The notes: generated by a model from the sequence alone, not told the origin. A stretch of DNA of 64,000 nucleotides from GCA-2718815 sp963578105 (GCA_963578105.1 CAUZBP010000007.1:1-64000), one strand, 5' to 3'; counted from the stretch's first letter, positions 26,523-36,024 are shown. Numbers and translations are program-made.

Positions 26523-26598
26523 GCGAATTCCAAACGTTTCAAATTCTTAAGGGCTGACGCGTGTGCAGTCTCTGCACGACTGGCCGCGCGGCTAAAAA

Positions 26599-26889
26599 AT
26601 GAGTCTTACACGAAACGAAGTCGAACGTGTTTCGCTGCTGGCCCGACTTCAACTCACCGAAGACGAACTCGAAACGATGACCACGCAGCTCAACCAGATC
26701 GTGGGATACGTAGAACAGTTGGCCCAATTGCCAACGGATAACATTCAGCCCATGGCACATGGCGTGGAAAGGTTCAATGTCTTCGCCGCCGATGACCGTC
26801 GGCCCAGTCTCCCCTGTGACGAAGCTCTCACAAATGCCCCCCGGCGCGACGACGACTGTTACCTTGTTCCCGCGGTCTTAGGCGACTGA
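26599..26889 (+). CDS. gatC: Aspartyl/glutamyl-tRNA amidotransferase subunit C
   Basis: This 96-residue GatC stabilises the GatAB core. The conserved start LTRNEVERVSLLARLQLTEDELETM and the central LNQIVGYVEQLAQLPTDNIQPMAH match the family, as does the C-terminal RDDDCYLVPAVLGD. It is first of a gatC-gatA-gatB set on one strand with gaps of 18 and 9 nt, clearly one operon, and follows rpmB. The complex amidates misacylated Glu-tRNA(Gln) and/or Asp-tRNA(Asn). Confidence 0.95.
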   Translation: MSLTRNEVERVSLLARLQLTEDELETMTTQLNQIVGYVEQLAQLPTDNIQPMAHGVERFNVFAADDRRPSLPCDEALTNAPRRDDDCYLVPAVLGD

Positions 26890-26907
26890 TCCACCCTCCT
26901 CCCAGCG

Positions 26908-28452
26908 ATGGCAGACCTAACGGACTACACGGCGGTCAAACTTCTTTCCCTGCTGCAAGCAGGTGAAGTCACATCCACTGAATTGACAAAAGCCTATTTG
27001 GATCGCATCGAAACCTGCGACCAGAAGATTGGATCTTTCCTACGAGCCGATCCGGAAGAATCTCTGGAACATGCGGCAGCGATGGACCGACGACGCAAAG
27101 CGGGAGAGGCCCCGGGCCCGCTGGCCGGATTGCCCGTTGCACTGAAAGACAATCTCTGCACGCGTGGACAAACCACAACCTGCGGGTCACGGATGCTGAA
27201 GAATTTCAAACCGCCTTACGATGCGACGGTCGTCGAAAAGCTTCGGGAAGCTGGAGCTGTTCCATTAGGAAAAACCAATCTCGACGAATTTGCAATGGGA
27301 GGCTCGACAGAAAATTCGGCCCTGGGAGAGACCCGCAATCCCTGGAACACAAACTGTATCCCGGGTGGTTCAAGCGGCGGTGCCGCGACCTGTATCGCCT
27401 CGGGAATGTCCCCCTTGTCGATCGGCTCGGACACCGGCGGATCGATCCGCCAACCAGCCGCGTTTTGCGGTGTGGTTGGATTGAAGCCAACCTACGGACG
27501 AGTCAGTCGCCTGGGATTGGTCGCATTTGCCAGTAGTCTGGATCAGATCGGACCATTGGCCCGTACGGCGGAAGATGCCGCCCTCCTGCTGGAGGTCATC
27601 GCGGGCCACGATGCACGGGATTCAACTTCCCTGGATCAAACAGTACCTCGTTATCGTTCGGTCCTCCAACAACCCCTGGCAGGCCTGAAACTCGGCGTGG
27701 TCGAGGAACATTTCGGCGAAGGACTGGACGCGGAAGTCGAGTCTGCCGTACGTGAATCCATACGTGTCTATCAAGAGTTGGGGGCCAAGATTACTCCGGT
27801 CTCACTGCCTCATAGCGAATACGCCATAGCGACGTACTACGTGATCGCTCCCTGCGAAGCGTCCAGCAATCTGGCGCGTTACGACGGCGTACACTATGGT
27901 TATCGTACCGACGAAAATGTTTTACACGCCACGCTGAAACAGCAGCGGGCGAAGCTCTCAGCAGCAGGTAACGAACAGGCTCTTAACGACCTCGACAGCC
28001 CTCTGGTACGCATGTACCGCCAGACACGGGCAGAAGGTTTCGGTGCAGAAGTCAAACGTCGTATCATGCTAGGCACCTACGCCCTGAGTGCAGGGTATTA
28101 CGAGGCCTACTACTTGAAGGCGTTGAAGGTAAGGCGTTTGATCCGGCAGGATTATGACGAAGCTTTCCGTGACGTTGATCTGGTCATTGGTCCGGTTACT
28201 CCTACTCCCGCCTTTCCTCGCGGCTCTAAAATTGACGATCCACTAGCCATGTACCTGGGTGACCTTTACACCGTCAGCGCCAACCTGGCAGGAGTTCCCG
28301 CCATTTCCGTACCTTGCGGGTTCAGCAATGCGGGTCTACCTATCGGCCTGCAGTTACAGGGCCCGCCGCTTTCTGAAGATCGACTTCTACAGGCCGCTCA
28401 CTGGTTTCAAAAAGAGACGACGTGGCACCAACGGCGACCCGCATTGAACTGA
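26908..28452 (+). CDS. gatA: Aspartyl/glutamyl-tRNA amidotransferase subunit A
   Basis: GatA is the amidase that releases ammonia from glutamine for tRNA-bound Glu or Asp. The 514-residue protein shows the amidase-signature catalytic triad: the lysine in VALKDNLC, and the two serines in GGSSGGAATCIASGMSPLSIGSDTGGSIRQPA. It continues with FCGVVGLKPTYGRVSR and a C-terminal GVPAISVPCGFSNAGLPIGLQL, all typical. Length is slightly above the usual 480-490. It sits 18 nt after gatC and 9 nt before gatB. Confidence 0.97.
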   Translation: MADLTDYTAVKLLSLLQAGEVTSTELTKAYLDRIETCDQKIGSFLRADPEESLEHAAAMDRRRKAGEAPGPLAGLPVALKDNLCTRGQTTTCGSRMLKNFKPPYDATVVEKLREAGAVPLGKTNLDEFAMGGSTENSALGETRNPWNTNCIPGGSSGGAATCIASGMSPLSIGSDTGGSIRQPAAFCGVVGLKPTYGRVSRLGLVAFASSLDQIGPLARTAEDAALLLEVIAGHDARDSTSLDQTVPRYRSVLQQPLAGLKLGVVEEHFGEGLDAEVESAVRESIRVYQELGAKITPVSLPHSEYAIATYYVIAPCEASSNLARYDGVHYGYRTDENVLHATLKQQRAKLSAAGNEQALNDLDSPLVRMYRQTRAEGFGAEVKRRIMLGTYALSAGYYEAYYLKALKVRRLIRQDYDEAFRDVDLVIGPVTPTPAFPRGSKIDDPLAMYLGDLYTVSANLAGVPAISVPCGFSNAGLPIGLQLQGPPLSEDRLLQAAHWFQKETTWHQRRPALN

Positions 28453-28461
28453 CCGGTTTCT

Positions 28462-29937
28462 ATGATGAGCGACAAACCATACAAGATTGTGATCGGGCTG
28501 GAAACCCACGTTCAACTCCTCACCGAAACAAAGTTATTCTGCCGTTGCCAGAACAGGTTCGGTGGTTCACCCAACACGCAAACTTGTCCCGTTTGCATTG
28601 GTCTCCCAGGGACCTTACCGGTGATGAATCGCAAGGCGTTTCAATTTTCGTTGATCACGGCAATCGCCTTGAATTGCGAAGTTCCAAAATTCACGAAATG
28701 GGATCGAAAAAGCTACTACTATCCTGATTTGCCCAAGGGGTATCAGATCAGCCAATATGACCTGCCCATGTCGCAAAATGGATGGCTGGAAATCAGCGAT
28801 CCTCAAGAAAATTTCGAGCCAAAGCGAGTTGGTATCATCCGTGCTCACCTGGAAGAGGACGCGGGCAAGAGCATGCACGACGAATTCACTGGCAAAGCAG
28901 ACAGTCGCATTGACCTGAATCGCACGGGAACACCGCTGCTAGAAATCGTCAGCTGCCCCGAGATGTACTCGTCGCTGGAAGCAAAAACTTATCTCACCGA
29001 ACTCAAGTTACTGCTGACCTATCTCGAAGTCTCCGACTGCAACATGCAAGAGGGTAGTTTGCGAGTCGATGCCAACATTAATCTTCACGTCGATACGCCA
29101 CAGGGAAGGGTCGCGACTCCGATCGTCGAGGTCAAGAATATGAACAGTTTCCGTGCTGTCGAACGAGCTCTGGATTATGAAGCACAGCGACAGTACTCCG
29201 AGTGGCAGGAGGCCGGGAAAAAGCTGGGTGACGTCCCCAAGCAAACACGAGGTTGGGACGATGGCGCTCAAGTGACCCGGGCCCAACGTAGCAAAGAAGA
29301 ATCGAGTGACTATCGCTACTTCCCGGATCCTGACCTGGTACCCGTGATTGTCGAACCGGAAGAGGTCGAGCAGGTTCGACAATCCCTGGGTGAACTACCG
29401 GCTGTTCTTAGAAAACGTCTGCAAACAGACTATTCGATCAAGCCTTACGACGCAAACGTCACGGTGAACCAAGGCCCGAAATTCGCCGAGTATTTTATCC
29501 GCTTGGCAGAGACCTGTGGCGACCCACAGCAAGCGAGCAACTGGATGCAGCAGGAGGTCCTGCGAACGCTGAACGAAGAAGCGTGGACTGTCGATGAGTT
29601 TCCCGTAACATCCGACGAGTTGAGTCAACTATTGCAGGCCGTCCAAAAAGGGGACATTGACCGCTCACGAGCTCGTGAAGTTTTTCGCGAAATGACAATT
29701 CAAGGCAGCACCTTCCAGCAAGCCATGCAATCCCTGGGTATTGAACAGGTCGATCAATCCGCCCTGCTACAACTGTGCGAGCTGCTGCTGGATGAATTCC
29801 CCCAGATCGTTGCGGACGTCAAGGCTGGAAAACAGCAAGCTTTAGGGAGAATCATTGGCGAAGCTAAGAAACGTAATCCCAATGTGAATCCGGGACAGTT
29901 TCGACAACTCTGCCTCGACTTGATCGAACAAAAATGA
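28462..29937 (+). CDS. gatB: Aspartyl/glutamyl-tRNA amidotransferase subunit B
   Basis: GatB phosphorylates the misacylated tRNA carboxylate and completes transamidation. The 491-residue protein starts MMSDKPYKIVIGLETHVQL and shows the zinc site CRCQN and CPVCIGLPGTLPVMN, the catalytic HLEEDAGKSMHD, LNRTGTPLLEIVSCPEM and ESSDYRYFPDPDL. The C-terminal YqeY-like tRNA-binding domain (VTSDELSQLLQAVQKGDI ... GRIIGEAKKRNPNVNP) is complete. The next gene, an SAM hydroxide adenosyltransferase, begins on the base after the gatB stop, so the operon probably continues. Confidence 0.97.
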   Translation: MMSDKPYKIVIGLETHVQLLTETKLFCRCQNRFGGSPNTQTCPVCIGLPGTLPVMNRKAFQFSLITAIALNCEVPKFTKWDRKSYYYPDLPKGYQISQYDLPMSQNGWLEISDPQENFEPKRVGIIRAHLEEDAGKSMHDEFTGKADSRIDLNRTGTPLLEIVSCPEMYSSLEAKTYLTELKLLLTYLEVSDCNMQEGSLRVDANINLHVDTPQGRVATPIVEVKNMNSFRAVERALDYEAQRQYSEWQEAGKKLGDVPKQTRGWDDGAQVTRAQRSKEESSDYRYFPDPDLVPVIVEPEEVEQVRQSLGELPAVLRKRLQTDYSIKPYDANVTVNQGPKFAEYFIRLAETCGDPQQASNWMQQEVLRTLNEEAWTVDEFPVTSDELSQLLQAVQKGDIDRSRAREVFREMTIQGSTFQQAMQSLGIEQVDQSALLQLCELLLDEFPQIVADVKAGKQQALGRIIGEAKKRNPNVNPGQFRQLCLDLIEQK

Positions 29938-30726
29938 ATGTCTCGTCCAATCATCTCTTTCACAACAGACTTTGGCGTAGACAGCCCCTATGTGGCTCAA
30001 ATGAAAGCCGCGGTGCTTCGTGTCAGTCCCGACGCCACGTTCGTCGACATTACTCACTCCATCCCTCCCCAGAATGTACGGCAAGCCGCCTTGGTACTGG
30101 CGCAAGTCGTGCCTCGCTTCCCAAAAGACACGATTCATGTAGCGGTGGTTGATCCCGGGGTAGGCACATCGCGTCGGATTCTACTGGCCAGGATTTTGAA
30201 TCAGTCACTGATCGCTCCCGACAACGGACTTCTATCAGGAGTTACACGTATTGCACCGGCAAAGCCGGTCATCGCAATCACCAATGATCAATTTTGGAAT
30301 CAACCTGTCTCAACCACTTTCCACGGTCGCGATATCATGGCACCTGTTGCGGCCCATCTCAGCCGGGGACTCTCATGGGACAAGGTTGGCGGTCCGGTGG
30401 ATGACTGGGTGAAACTGAATTGGAATGATTTGCAAATCAATTCTGATTCGATCCAGGGTTCTGTGGTGCTGATTGACTCCTTCGGCAACTTGCTCACCGA
30501 CATTCCACTCGAAAAAATTCCTTCCGGGGTTCGAAATCACTGTCGGATCTCTTGTGGTGCATTTCAAACCAACGGAATCATAGCAACCTATGGGGTCGGC
30601 CAGCCGGGCGAGTTGGTGGCTTTAACAAGTTCCAGTGATTATCTGGAAGTGGCCGTTGTGAATGGAAACGCAGCGTTGCACGTGGGCGCAAAAATTGGAG
30701 ACGCCGTACAGATTCATTGGAATTAG
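29938..30726 (+). CDS. SAM hydroxide adenosyltransferase (DUF62, SAM hydrolase family)
   Basis: Members of this family split S-adenosylmethionine into adenosine and methionine using an activated water; relatives are fluorinases and chlorinases. The 262-residue protein has the N-terminal FTTDFG motif with its Asp, VDITHSIPPQNVRQAA, VHVAVVDPGVGT-type VAVVDPGVGTSRR, APDNGLL and TFHGRDIMAPVAAHL. The second domain begins at GSVVLIDSFGNLLTDI and ends with GDAVQIHWN. No halogenase-type insertion loop was recognised. It directly abuts gatB. A gene for a lone second domain follows at 30863. Confidence 0.92.
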   Translation: MSRPIISFTTDFGVDSPYVAQMKAAVLRVSPDATFVDITHSIPPQNVRQAALVLAQVVPRFPKDTIHVAVVDPGVGTSRRILLARILNQSLIAPDNGLLSGVTRIAPAKPVIAITNDQFWNQPVSTTFHGRDIMAPVAAHLSRGLSWDKVGGPVDDWVKLNWNDLQINSDSIQGSVVLIDSFGNLLTDIPLEKIPSGVRNHCRISCGAFQTNGIIATYGVGQPGELVALTSSSDYLEVAVVNGNAALHVGAKIGDAVQIHWN

Positions 30727-30761
30727 TCGTTTTGAGTGCTCCGGCAAAGCGTACATAGTGC

Positions 30762-30790
30762 TTGGCCGCTTCGCAAAACATTCGTACAAT
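30762..30790 (+). promoter_or_regulatory. Candidate promoter for the SAM-associated gene cluster
   Basis: TTGGCC (30762-30767), a 17-nt spacer and TACAAT (30785-30790) lie in the 136-bp gap before the small gene at 30863. The match is 4 of 6 and 5 of 6. It would drive the small gene, bioA and the amidotransferase, which overlap one another. Confidence 0.4.
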
Positions 30791-30862
30791 GCAAACCGGA
30801 GCGTGCTCATCTGGACCTATCTGATTTTCGTACATCATTTGGCTATCTCATGAAGGATAGGC

Positions 30863-31153
30863 ATGGCCCAGCAAATCGAAGGAAAGGTCGTCTCAGTTGA
30901 TATGGAAGGCAATCTCGTTACGGACATTGCCATCGACCGGCTCGAGACTGCCCCCCATGACAAACGCTTGGCAATCTTCTGCGACGAGCACGAAACGAAT
31001 GGCCTTCACGACACCGATCACGGCCAGCCCGCAATGACTTACATTGGCATGATCGGGGATGGTGGATTTCTGCAATTGTCGATTGTCGGCGAAAGTGCCC
31101 ATGCCATGTTGGGTGTCCAGGTCGGGGAGAAAGTTGTCGTCAAGTGGCCATAA
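30863..31153 (+). CDS. Stand-alone C-terminal domain of the SAM hydroxide adenosyltransferase family
   Basis: A 96-residue protein that aligns along its whole length with the second domain of the preceding 262-residue enzyme. Matching pairs are GKVVSVDMEGNLVTDI versus GSVVLIDSFGNLLTDI, the shared GQP turn, and GVQVGEKVVVKW versus GAKIGDAVQIHW. The catalytic first domain is missing, with no trace upstream. It has its own ATG after AAGGATAGGC and a plausible promoter. It overlaps the bioA GTG start by 10 nt, so the two are probably co-translated. A role as SAM-binding or oligomer partner is possible; it is unlikely to be an active hydrolase alone. Confidence 0.85.
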   Translation: MAQQIEGKVVSVDMEGNLVTDIAIDRLETAPHDKRLAIFCDEHETNGLHDTDHGQPAMTYIGMIGDGGFLQLSIVGESAHAMLGVQVGEKVVVKWP

Positions 31154-32511
31154 CGCCGACCCATGATCAGCTGCGCACCTGGGACCGGGAACTCCTCTGG
31201 CACGCTTTCACCCAAATGAGCGAATACGAGCCACTGGTGATCCAGGAAGCTCGCGGGTGCATTTTAACGGACATCGAAGGTCGTCAGTTCATTGACGGCG
31301 TCAGCAGTCTCTGGTGCAACGTCCATGGTCACCGCCACCCGCGACTGGACCAGGCCGTTCGAGATCAGCTCGATAAGGTTGCACACGTCACTTCGTTGGG
31401 GATGTCCAATCCCACCACGATTCAACTCGCTCGACGCCTGGTCGATTTGACCCCGGAAACTTTGCAGCACATCTTTTTTTCCGATGACGGAGCGACAGCA
31501 ATCGAGGTGGCCCTGAAAATGGCCTTTCAGTACTGGCGCCAGTGTACCGTTCCTCGCCCGCAGAAAACCAAGTACATCGCCTATTCCGATGCATACCATG
31601 GAGACACTTTGGGTAGTGTCAGTGTGGGTGGCGTCTCTCGCTTTCACGAAATGTTTCAACCGCTCTTGTTCGATGTCATTCGCTTGCCATCTCCTTCCCT
31701 GTATCGCCGACCTCCCGAAGTGTCAGCAGAATGCGCTGCCGACTACTACCTGTCCCAACTAGAATCGATTCTGGACGAACAACACGAAGAGATCGCTGCG
31801 CTCATTCTGGAACCCTTGGTACAAGGTGCCGCCGGAATGGTGACTCAACCAACAGGCTATTTAGCGGGTGTGCGCCGTTTGACAAAAAAATACGATGTAC
31901 TCATGATCGCCGACGAAGTGGCCATGGGCATGGGACGAACGGGAAAAATGTTTGCTTGTGAACACGAAGCCGTGTCACCGGATTTTTTGTGTCTGGCCAA
32001 AGGAATCACCGGTGGCTACATGCCGCTGGCCGCAACGCTGACGACAACCGAGGTTTGGAATGCTTTTCTGGCAGAATACTCCGAATTTAAAACCTTTTTT
32101 CACGGACACACGTACGGTGGTAATCCACTGGGAGCGGCTGCCGCGATCGCCTGTCTGGACATTTTTTCCGAAGAAAACACACTGGAGCAACTACAATTAA
32201 AAATCCGTCACCTTGCTGAGCAAATGAAACCTTTGTGGAAACATCCACACGTAGGAGACATTCGCCAATGCGGGCTGCTCGCGGGAATTGAACTGGTCCA
32301 AAACCGGGAAACCAAAGAGCCCTTCCCCTGGACTGAAAAGAGGGGGACTCGCGTTTGTGAGTACGCACTCAGCCAAGGAGTGTGGTTGCGCCCTTTGGGC
32401 AACGTGGTCGTCATTATTCCACCTTTATCCATTAGTCTCACTCAAATCGACAAAATCTGTGGCGCTGTAGAAAAGGGAATTTCACACGTCACCCAAGGTT
32501 CAAGTGTTTAA
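31144..32511 (+). CDS. bioA: Adenosylmethionine-8-amino-7-oxononanoate aminotransferase
   Basis: BioA makes 7,8-diaminopelargonate in biotin synthesis, using SAM as amino donor and PLP as cofactor. The 455-residue protein starts with GTG 31144, inside the end of the preceding gene. Motifs are DGVSSLWCNVHGHRHP, FFSDDGATAIEVALKMAFQYW, AYHGDTLGSVSVGG, IADEVAMGMGRTG and the PLP lysine in CLAKGITGGYMPLA (Lys286). SSLWCNVHGHRHP near the N-terminus is characteristic of BioA over other class III aminotransferases. No other bio gene is near. The neighbouring SAM-hydrolase-like genes make the cluster SAM-centred. Confidence 0.94.
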   Translation: MAITPTHDQLRTWDRELLWHAFTQMSEYEPLVIQEARGCILTDIEGRQFIDGVSSLWCNVHGHRHPRLDQAVRDQLDKVAHVTSLGMSNPTTIQLARRLVDLTPETLQHIFFSDDGATAIEVALKMAFQYWRQCTVPRPQKTKYIAYSDAYHGDTLGSVSVGGVSRFHEMFQPLLFDVIRLPSPSLYRRPPEVSAECAADYYLSQLESILDEQHEEIAALILEPLVQGAAGMVTQPTGYLAGVRRLTKKYDVLMIADEVAMGMGRTGKMFACEHEAVSPDFLCLAKGITGGYMPLAATLTTTEVWNAFLAEYSEFKTFFHGHTYGGNPLGAAAAIACLDIFSEENTLEQLQLKIRHLAEQMKPLWKHPHVGDIRQCGLLAGIELVQNRETKEPFPWTEKRGTRVCEYALSQGVWLRPLGNVVVIIPPLSISLTQIDKICGAVEKGISHVTQGSSV

Positions 32512-33229
32512 CAAAATTCGGTATCTCTTGCTTCAAGTCCGCAACGCCGACGATCCAATGCGCGCCCAGGAAATCGGCTGCTTTGCACGATCACTCAATT
32601 GCGAGGTGGATCAGATTCTTCCGATTGATCTTCTGCAGCGAGTTCCTACCCGTGGCGAACTCGATGAACACCACATCATTCTGATTGGCGGCAGCGGTCA
32701 CTATGGTGCCGTGGAAGCCTCGCCCTGGCTGGATCGAACTTGCGATTTTCTCAGAGAACTGCATGAGCGCGCCTTACCAACCTTTGCGTCCTGCTGGGGC
32801 TTTCAAGCAATAAGCCTTGCGATGAAAGGGCAAGTCGTCAAAGATCCCGGCCGCGCAGAGTTAGGAACCCACGAACTGCGACTCTCCGAGGACGGCAAAC
32901 GAGATCCGCTCTTCGGACCGCTCGGAGAAGTGTTCCATGGGCAAATGGGACATGAGGACCGCGTTCTCAAACTACCTGAAGATGCAATCTTGTTGGCTTC
33001 ATCACAAACGAACCAATACCAGGCGTACCGATTTTCCGGAAAACCAATTTATTGTACTCAATTCCATCCGGAACTTGATCGAAAACACCTTTTGGAGCGA
33101 TTGAAAATCTATCCCAACTACGTCAAGCAAATCAGCGGGTTAACACTTGACGAGTTGGCCAAATCCTGTTTTGACACTCCAGGCACTCAGGAATTGTTGC
33201 CCCGATTTGTCAAAATAGTACTCCAATGA
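32504..33229 (+). CDS. Class I glutamine amidotransferase domain protein
   Basis: A 241-residue free-standing class I glutaminase-type domain. The nucleophile is Cys97 in FASCWGFQAISLAM and the His-Glu pair is His188 and Glu190 in QFHPEL. The oxyanion-loop segment LIGGSGHYGAVEASPW precedes it. It resembles GuaA-like GATase proteins that lack a synthetase domain; the acceptor is unknown. It starts with GTG 32504, overlapping bioA by 8 nt, so it is translated with bioA. No partner synthetase is nearby. Confidence 0.85.
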   Translation: MFNKIRYLLLQVRNADDPMRAQEIGCFARSLNCEVDQILPIDLLQRVPTRGELDEHHIILIGGSGHYGAVEASPWLDRTCDFLRELHERALPTFASCWGFQAISLAMKGQVVKDPGRAELGTHELRLSEDGKRDPLFGPLGEVFHGQMGHEDRVLKLPEDAILLASSQTNQYQAYRFSGKPIYCTQFHPELDRKHLLERLKIYPNYVKQISGLTLDELAKSCFDTPGTQELLPRFVKIVLQ

Positions 33230-33339
33230 TCCTCCCGGCAATTTCCTCGCCGCAACAATTGGTCGCATTGAAACACAACACGGCGCAAACAGAATTAGCA
33301 GTGCTGTGCCGGGAAAACCAAGATCGCTAGAATATCGGC

Positions 33340-34185
33340 ATGAACAATTCACAACACGACTCCCTGCGAGTCAAAGACTGCCCCCAGCTTCAAAACTCGA
33401 CACTCGTGCTGGCGTTCGATGGTTGGATGGACGGGGGTGAAGTGTCGACGGGCACCGTCCAGCGGTTGGTCCATCTTTTGGATGCTCGGACTGTCGCAGA
33501 AATCGATCCCGAATCGTTCTACATCTATAATTTCCCTGGCTCGATGGAAATCACGGCGATGTTTCGCCCGCATATTGAAATCGAAGCCGGCCTGGTCAAA
33601 TCTGTTGAAATGCCAAGCAACCGGTTCTGCGTTTATGAGAAGGCCAATCTGTTCCTGTTTGTGGGCAAGGAACCGAACCTGCATTGGCGCGCCTTTGGGG
33701 AGTGTATCTTCTCATTTGCTCGGCGAGCCGGGGCAAATCGAATTCTCTTCGTCGGCTCGTTCGGAGGTTCCGTACCCCACACACGGCAACCCAGGTTGTA
33801 TGTGACCTGTTCGGACGCCCGATTGCTGCCGGAAATGGAGCAATACGGTGTCCGTCGCACCGCCTATGAGGGTCCGGGATCCTTTACGAGCTATCTGATG
33901 ACGCAGGCTCATTCCGAAGGTCTGGAAATGATGTCGCTTGTTGCGGAGATTCCGGGCTACCTGGACGGCAGGAACCCTGCCTGTATTGAAGCAATGACCC
34001 GGCGTCTGGCCAAAATCCTCAAATTGCCGCTCGAACTCGACGCATTGCGCAATGACAGCACAAAATGGGAACTCGGTGTGTCGAGCGCTGTTGAGGAAAA
34101 CGAAGAGCTGGCAAAAAAGGTCCACGAACTTGAAGTCAAATATGACAACGAGCTCCTCGAAATGGACTCGGATGAACTTTTCTGA
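33340..34185 (+). CDS. PAC2 family protein
   Basis: A 281-residue protein of the PAC2 (proteasome assembly chaperone-like) family, which is widespread in bacteria without proteasomes; its function is unknown there. Landmarks are VLAFDGWMDGGEVSTGTVQ, NFPGSMEITAMFRP, FVGKEPNLHWRAF, ILFVGSFGGSVPHTRQP and EIPGYLDGRNPACIEAM. The C-terminal 40 residues (ENEELAKKVHELEVKYDNEL) form a short coiled coil with an acidic end. It is 110 bp after the amidotransferase. TAGAAT lies only 6 nt before the ATG, too close for a normal leader. Confidence 0.85.
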   Translation: MNNSQHDSLRVKDCPQLQNSTLVLAFDGWMDGGEVSTGTVQRLVHLLDARTVAEIDPESFYIYNFPGSMEITAMFRPHIEIEAGLVKSVEMPSNRFCVYEKANLFLFVGKEPNLHWRAFGECIFSFARRAGANRILFVGSFGGSVPHTRQPRLYVTCSDARLLPEMEQYGVRRTAYEGPGSFTSYLMTQAHSEGLEMMSLVAEIPGYLDGRNPACIEAMTRRLAKILKLPLELDALRNDSTKWELGVSSAVEENEELAKKVHELEVKYDNELLEMDSDELF

Positions 34186-34331
34186 AGTTTCAGGAACATC
34201 GATTTAGGTTTCGTTCCAAACGGCGCATGGCAGCACCCGTTAAACCACGAGCTTCGAAACGAACAGGCCACATCTTTTATTGCTACTGTTTCGGACTAGT
34301 CTCGCTATTTTACTCCACGAAGTGAAATTCC

Positions 34332-35810
34332 ATGAGCGCCTTGTGCTTGATCCGGCCTATCTGTTTTCCACGTCCCAGCTTATTCGTTTTCCTGGGTTCT
34401 CTTGCCTTCATTGCATTGCCTCACATTTCAGCCGCGGAGGAAGTGATTGATATCGGTAGTCGTCGCCAACTTTTTCTGGGAGATCATCTCATCGGGGAAC
34501 TCAAGGGTGTACGACAAGAACTACATTCACCCGTGCGGCTGGATATCGCTATCAAACCGGAGCATCCTTGGGAGAAACATGGTGTGTCGTACATGGTTGC
34601 CTTTCGAGACCAGGGAAAGTTTCGAGCCTGGTATCGTGTTGACGCCTCGGCTCTTGATCAGGAGAAACGCCATTCCATGACTGCTTATGCCGAGAGTGAT
34701 GACGGCATTCACTGGACCAAGCCAAAACTGGGAATCATCGAGTTCAATGGTTCCAGCGAGAACAATCTGGTCTGGGATGGACCCGCTGAAAACCTGGCGG
34801 TTTTCCGTGACGACAATCCGAACTGCCACCCGACCGAACGGTACAAAGCTCTGGCTCGTTCCCGGTATTTACATGGGCTGGTTTCACCCGATGGCTGACA
34901 CTGGAAACGACTTGAGCGAGACCCCTTATCGACGGAGCGTCCCTTCGATTCACACAACATTGCCTTCTGGGACCGTGTCACCGGTCAATATGTGGCTTAT
35001 ACGCGCGGTGTTCGTCGAAACGGGAAGCTCGGGCAGGGCATGACGAGCCAGTTCAGCCTTAACGGAGTTCGCTGGGTAAGGCGCGCCACATCTCAAGATT
35101 TTCGTCATTGGACTCCTTTGCAGCCCATTCAGACTGCTGGTGCTCCGAGGGAAGAACTCTACACAAATTCTACCATTCGCTACGATCGCGCGCCGGATTT
35201 TCTGTTAATGTTCCCCTCTCGCTACGCCTCCGGGAGGAAACCTGACCCGGATTGGAAATACATCGGCGTCAACGACATTGCGTTTCTTTCCAGCCGAGAC
35301 GGAATACATTTTGAGCGCACGTTCATGGAGGCGTTTATTCGCCCCGGGTTAGATCAAGGAAACTGGCACGATCGTTCGCTCTACATGGAACGCGGATTGC
35401 TTGGAACATCGCCCATGGAATTGTCTTTGTATTGTATGCAGAACTGGCGCCTACCAACTTGTCACATTCGGCGTTACACCCTGCGAAAGGACGGTTTTGT
35501 CTCCCTCACAGGCTCGTACGAAGGGGGAGAAATTATTACCAAACCGTTGAAGTTCTTCGGTTCAGAACTGCGGCTGAATGTTTCCACTTCCGCTGTAGGT
35601 TCCGTGCGGGTTGAGATTCAACAGGCTGATGGCAAAGTGATTCCCGGATATGAATTGTCCAACTGCCCCGACCTGTACGTTGACAAGCTGGATGTACCCG
35701 GATCCTGGAAACAAGGAACGGATGTCGGTCGACTGGCCGGGAAATCCATCCGGTTGCGATTTGAGCTCAAGGACGCCGATTTGTATGCTTTGCGTTTTGT
35801 CGATCCTTGA
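34332..35810 (+). pseudogene. Secreted beta-propeller glycosidase-like gene interrupted by in-frame TGA
   Basis: Two frame-consistent halves, 34332-34898 and 34899-35810, are separated only by TGA at codon 189. The first half has a signal peptide (residues about 1-35, ending ISAAEE), then repeats such as AYAESDDGIHWTKPKLG. The second continues HWKRLERDPLSTERPFDSHN, FAFW-like AFWDRVTGQYVAYTRG and a C-terminal beta-sandwich (RVEIQQADGKVIPGYEL ... GRLAGKSIRLRFELKDADLYAL). The stop falls in SPDG-stop-HW, where the equivalent repeat has Ile. The whole looks like planctomycete secreted five-bladed-propeller proteins of the arabinanase/invertase type. A nonsense mutation or a base-call error are both possible; the rest is undamaged, so decay is recent or absent. 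Confidence 0.8.
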
Positions 35811-36024
35811 AAGGTTGTGACTCTGAAGTGCCGGACGATAGCCGGCTGACCTGGTATCAGACTGCAAACGCGCACCAACTGGTCACTACAGCTGACCTCG
35901 AGTGTTCGCAGAACGGGTCCCCACGCCCGCAATTCAGCATGCTATCTACGGATATCTGGGGAAAAGTAATCGGCCGGGGTTGAGGGAAGACGAACGGAAT
36001 GCCCGGACGGGTAAAACCGGAGTT

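Noticed and set aside
34896..34898. Possible selenocysteine at the in-frame TGA of the secreted gene
   Set aside because: The position is an ordinary hydrophobic residue in a structural repeat, not a redox site, and no SECIS-like hairpin was evident directly downstream.
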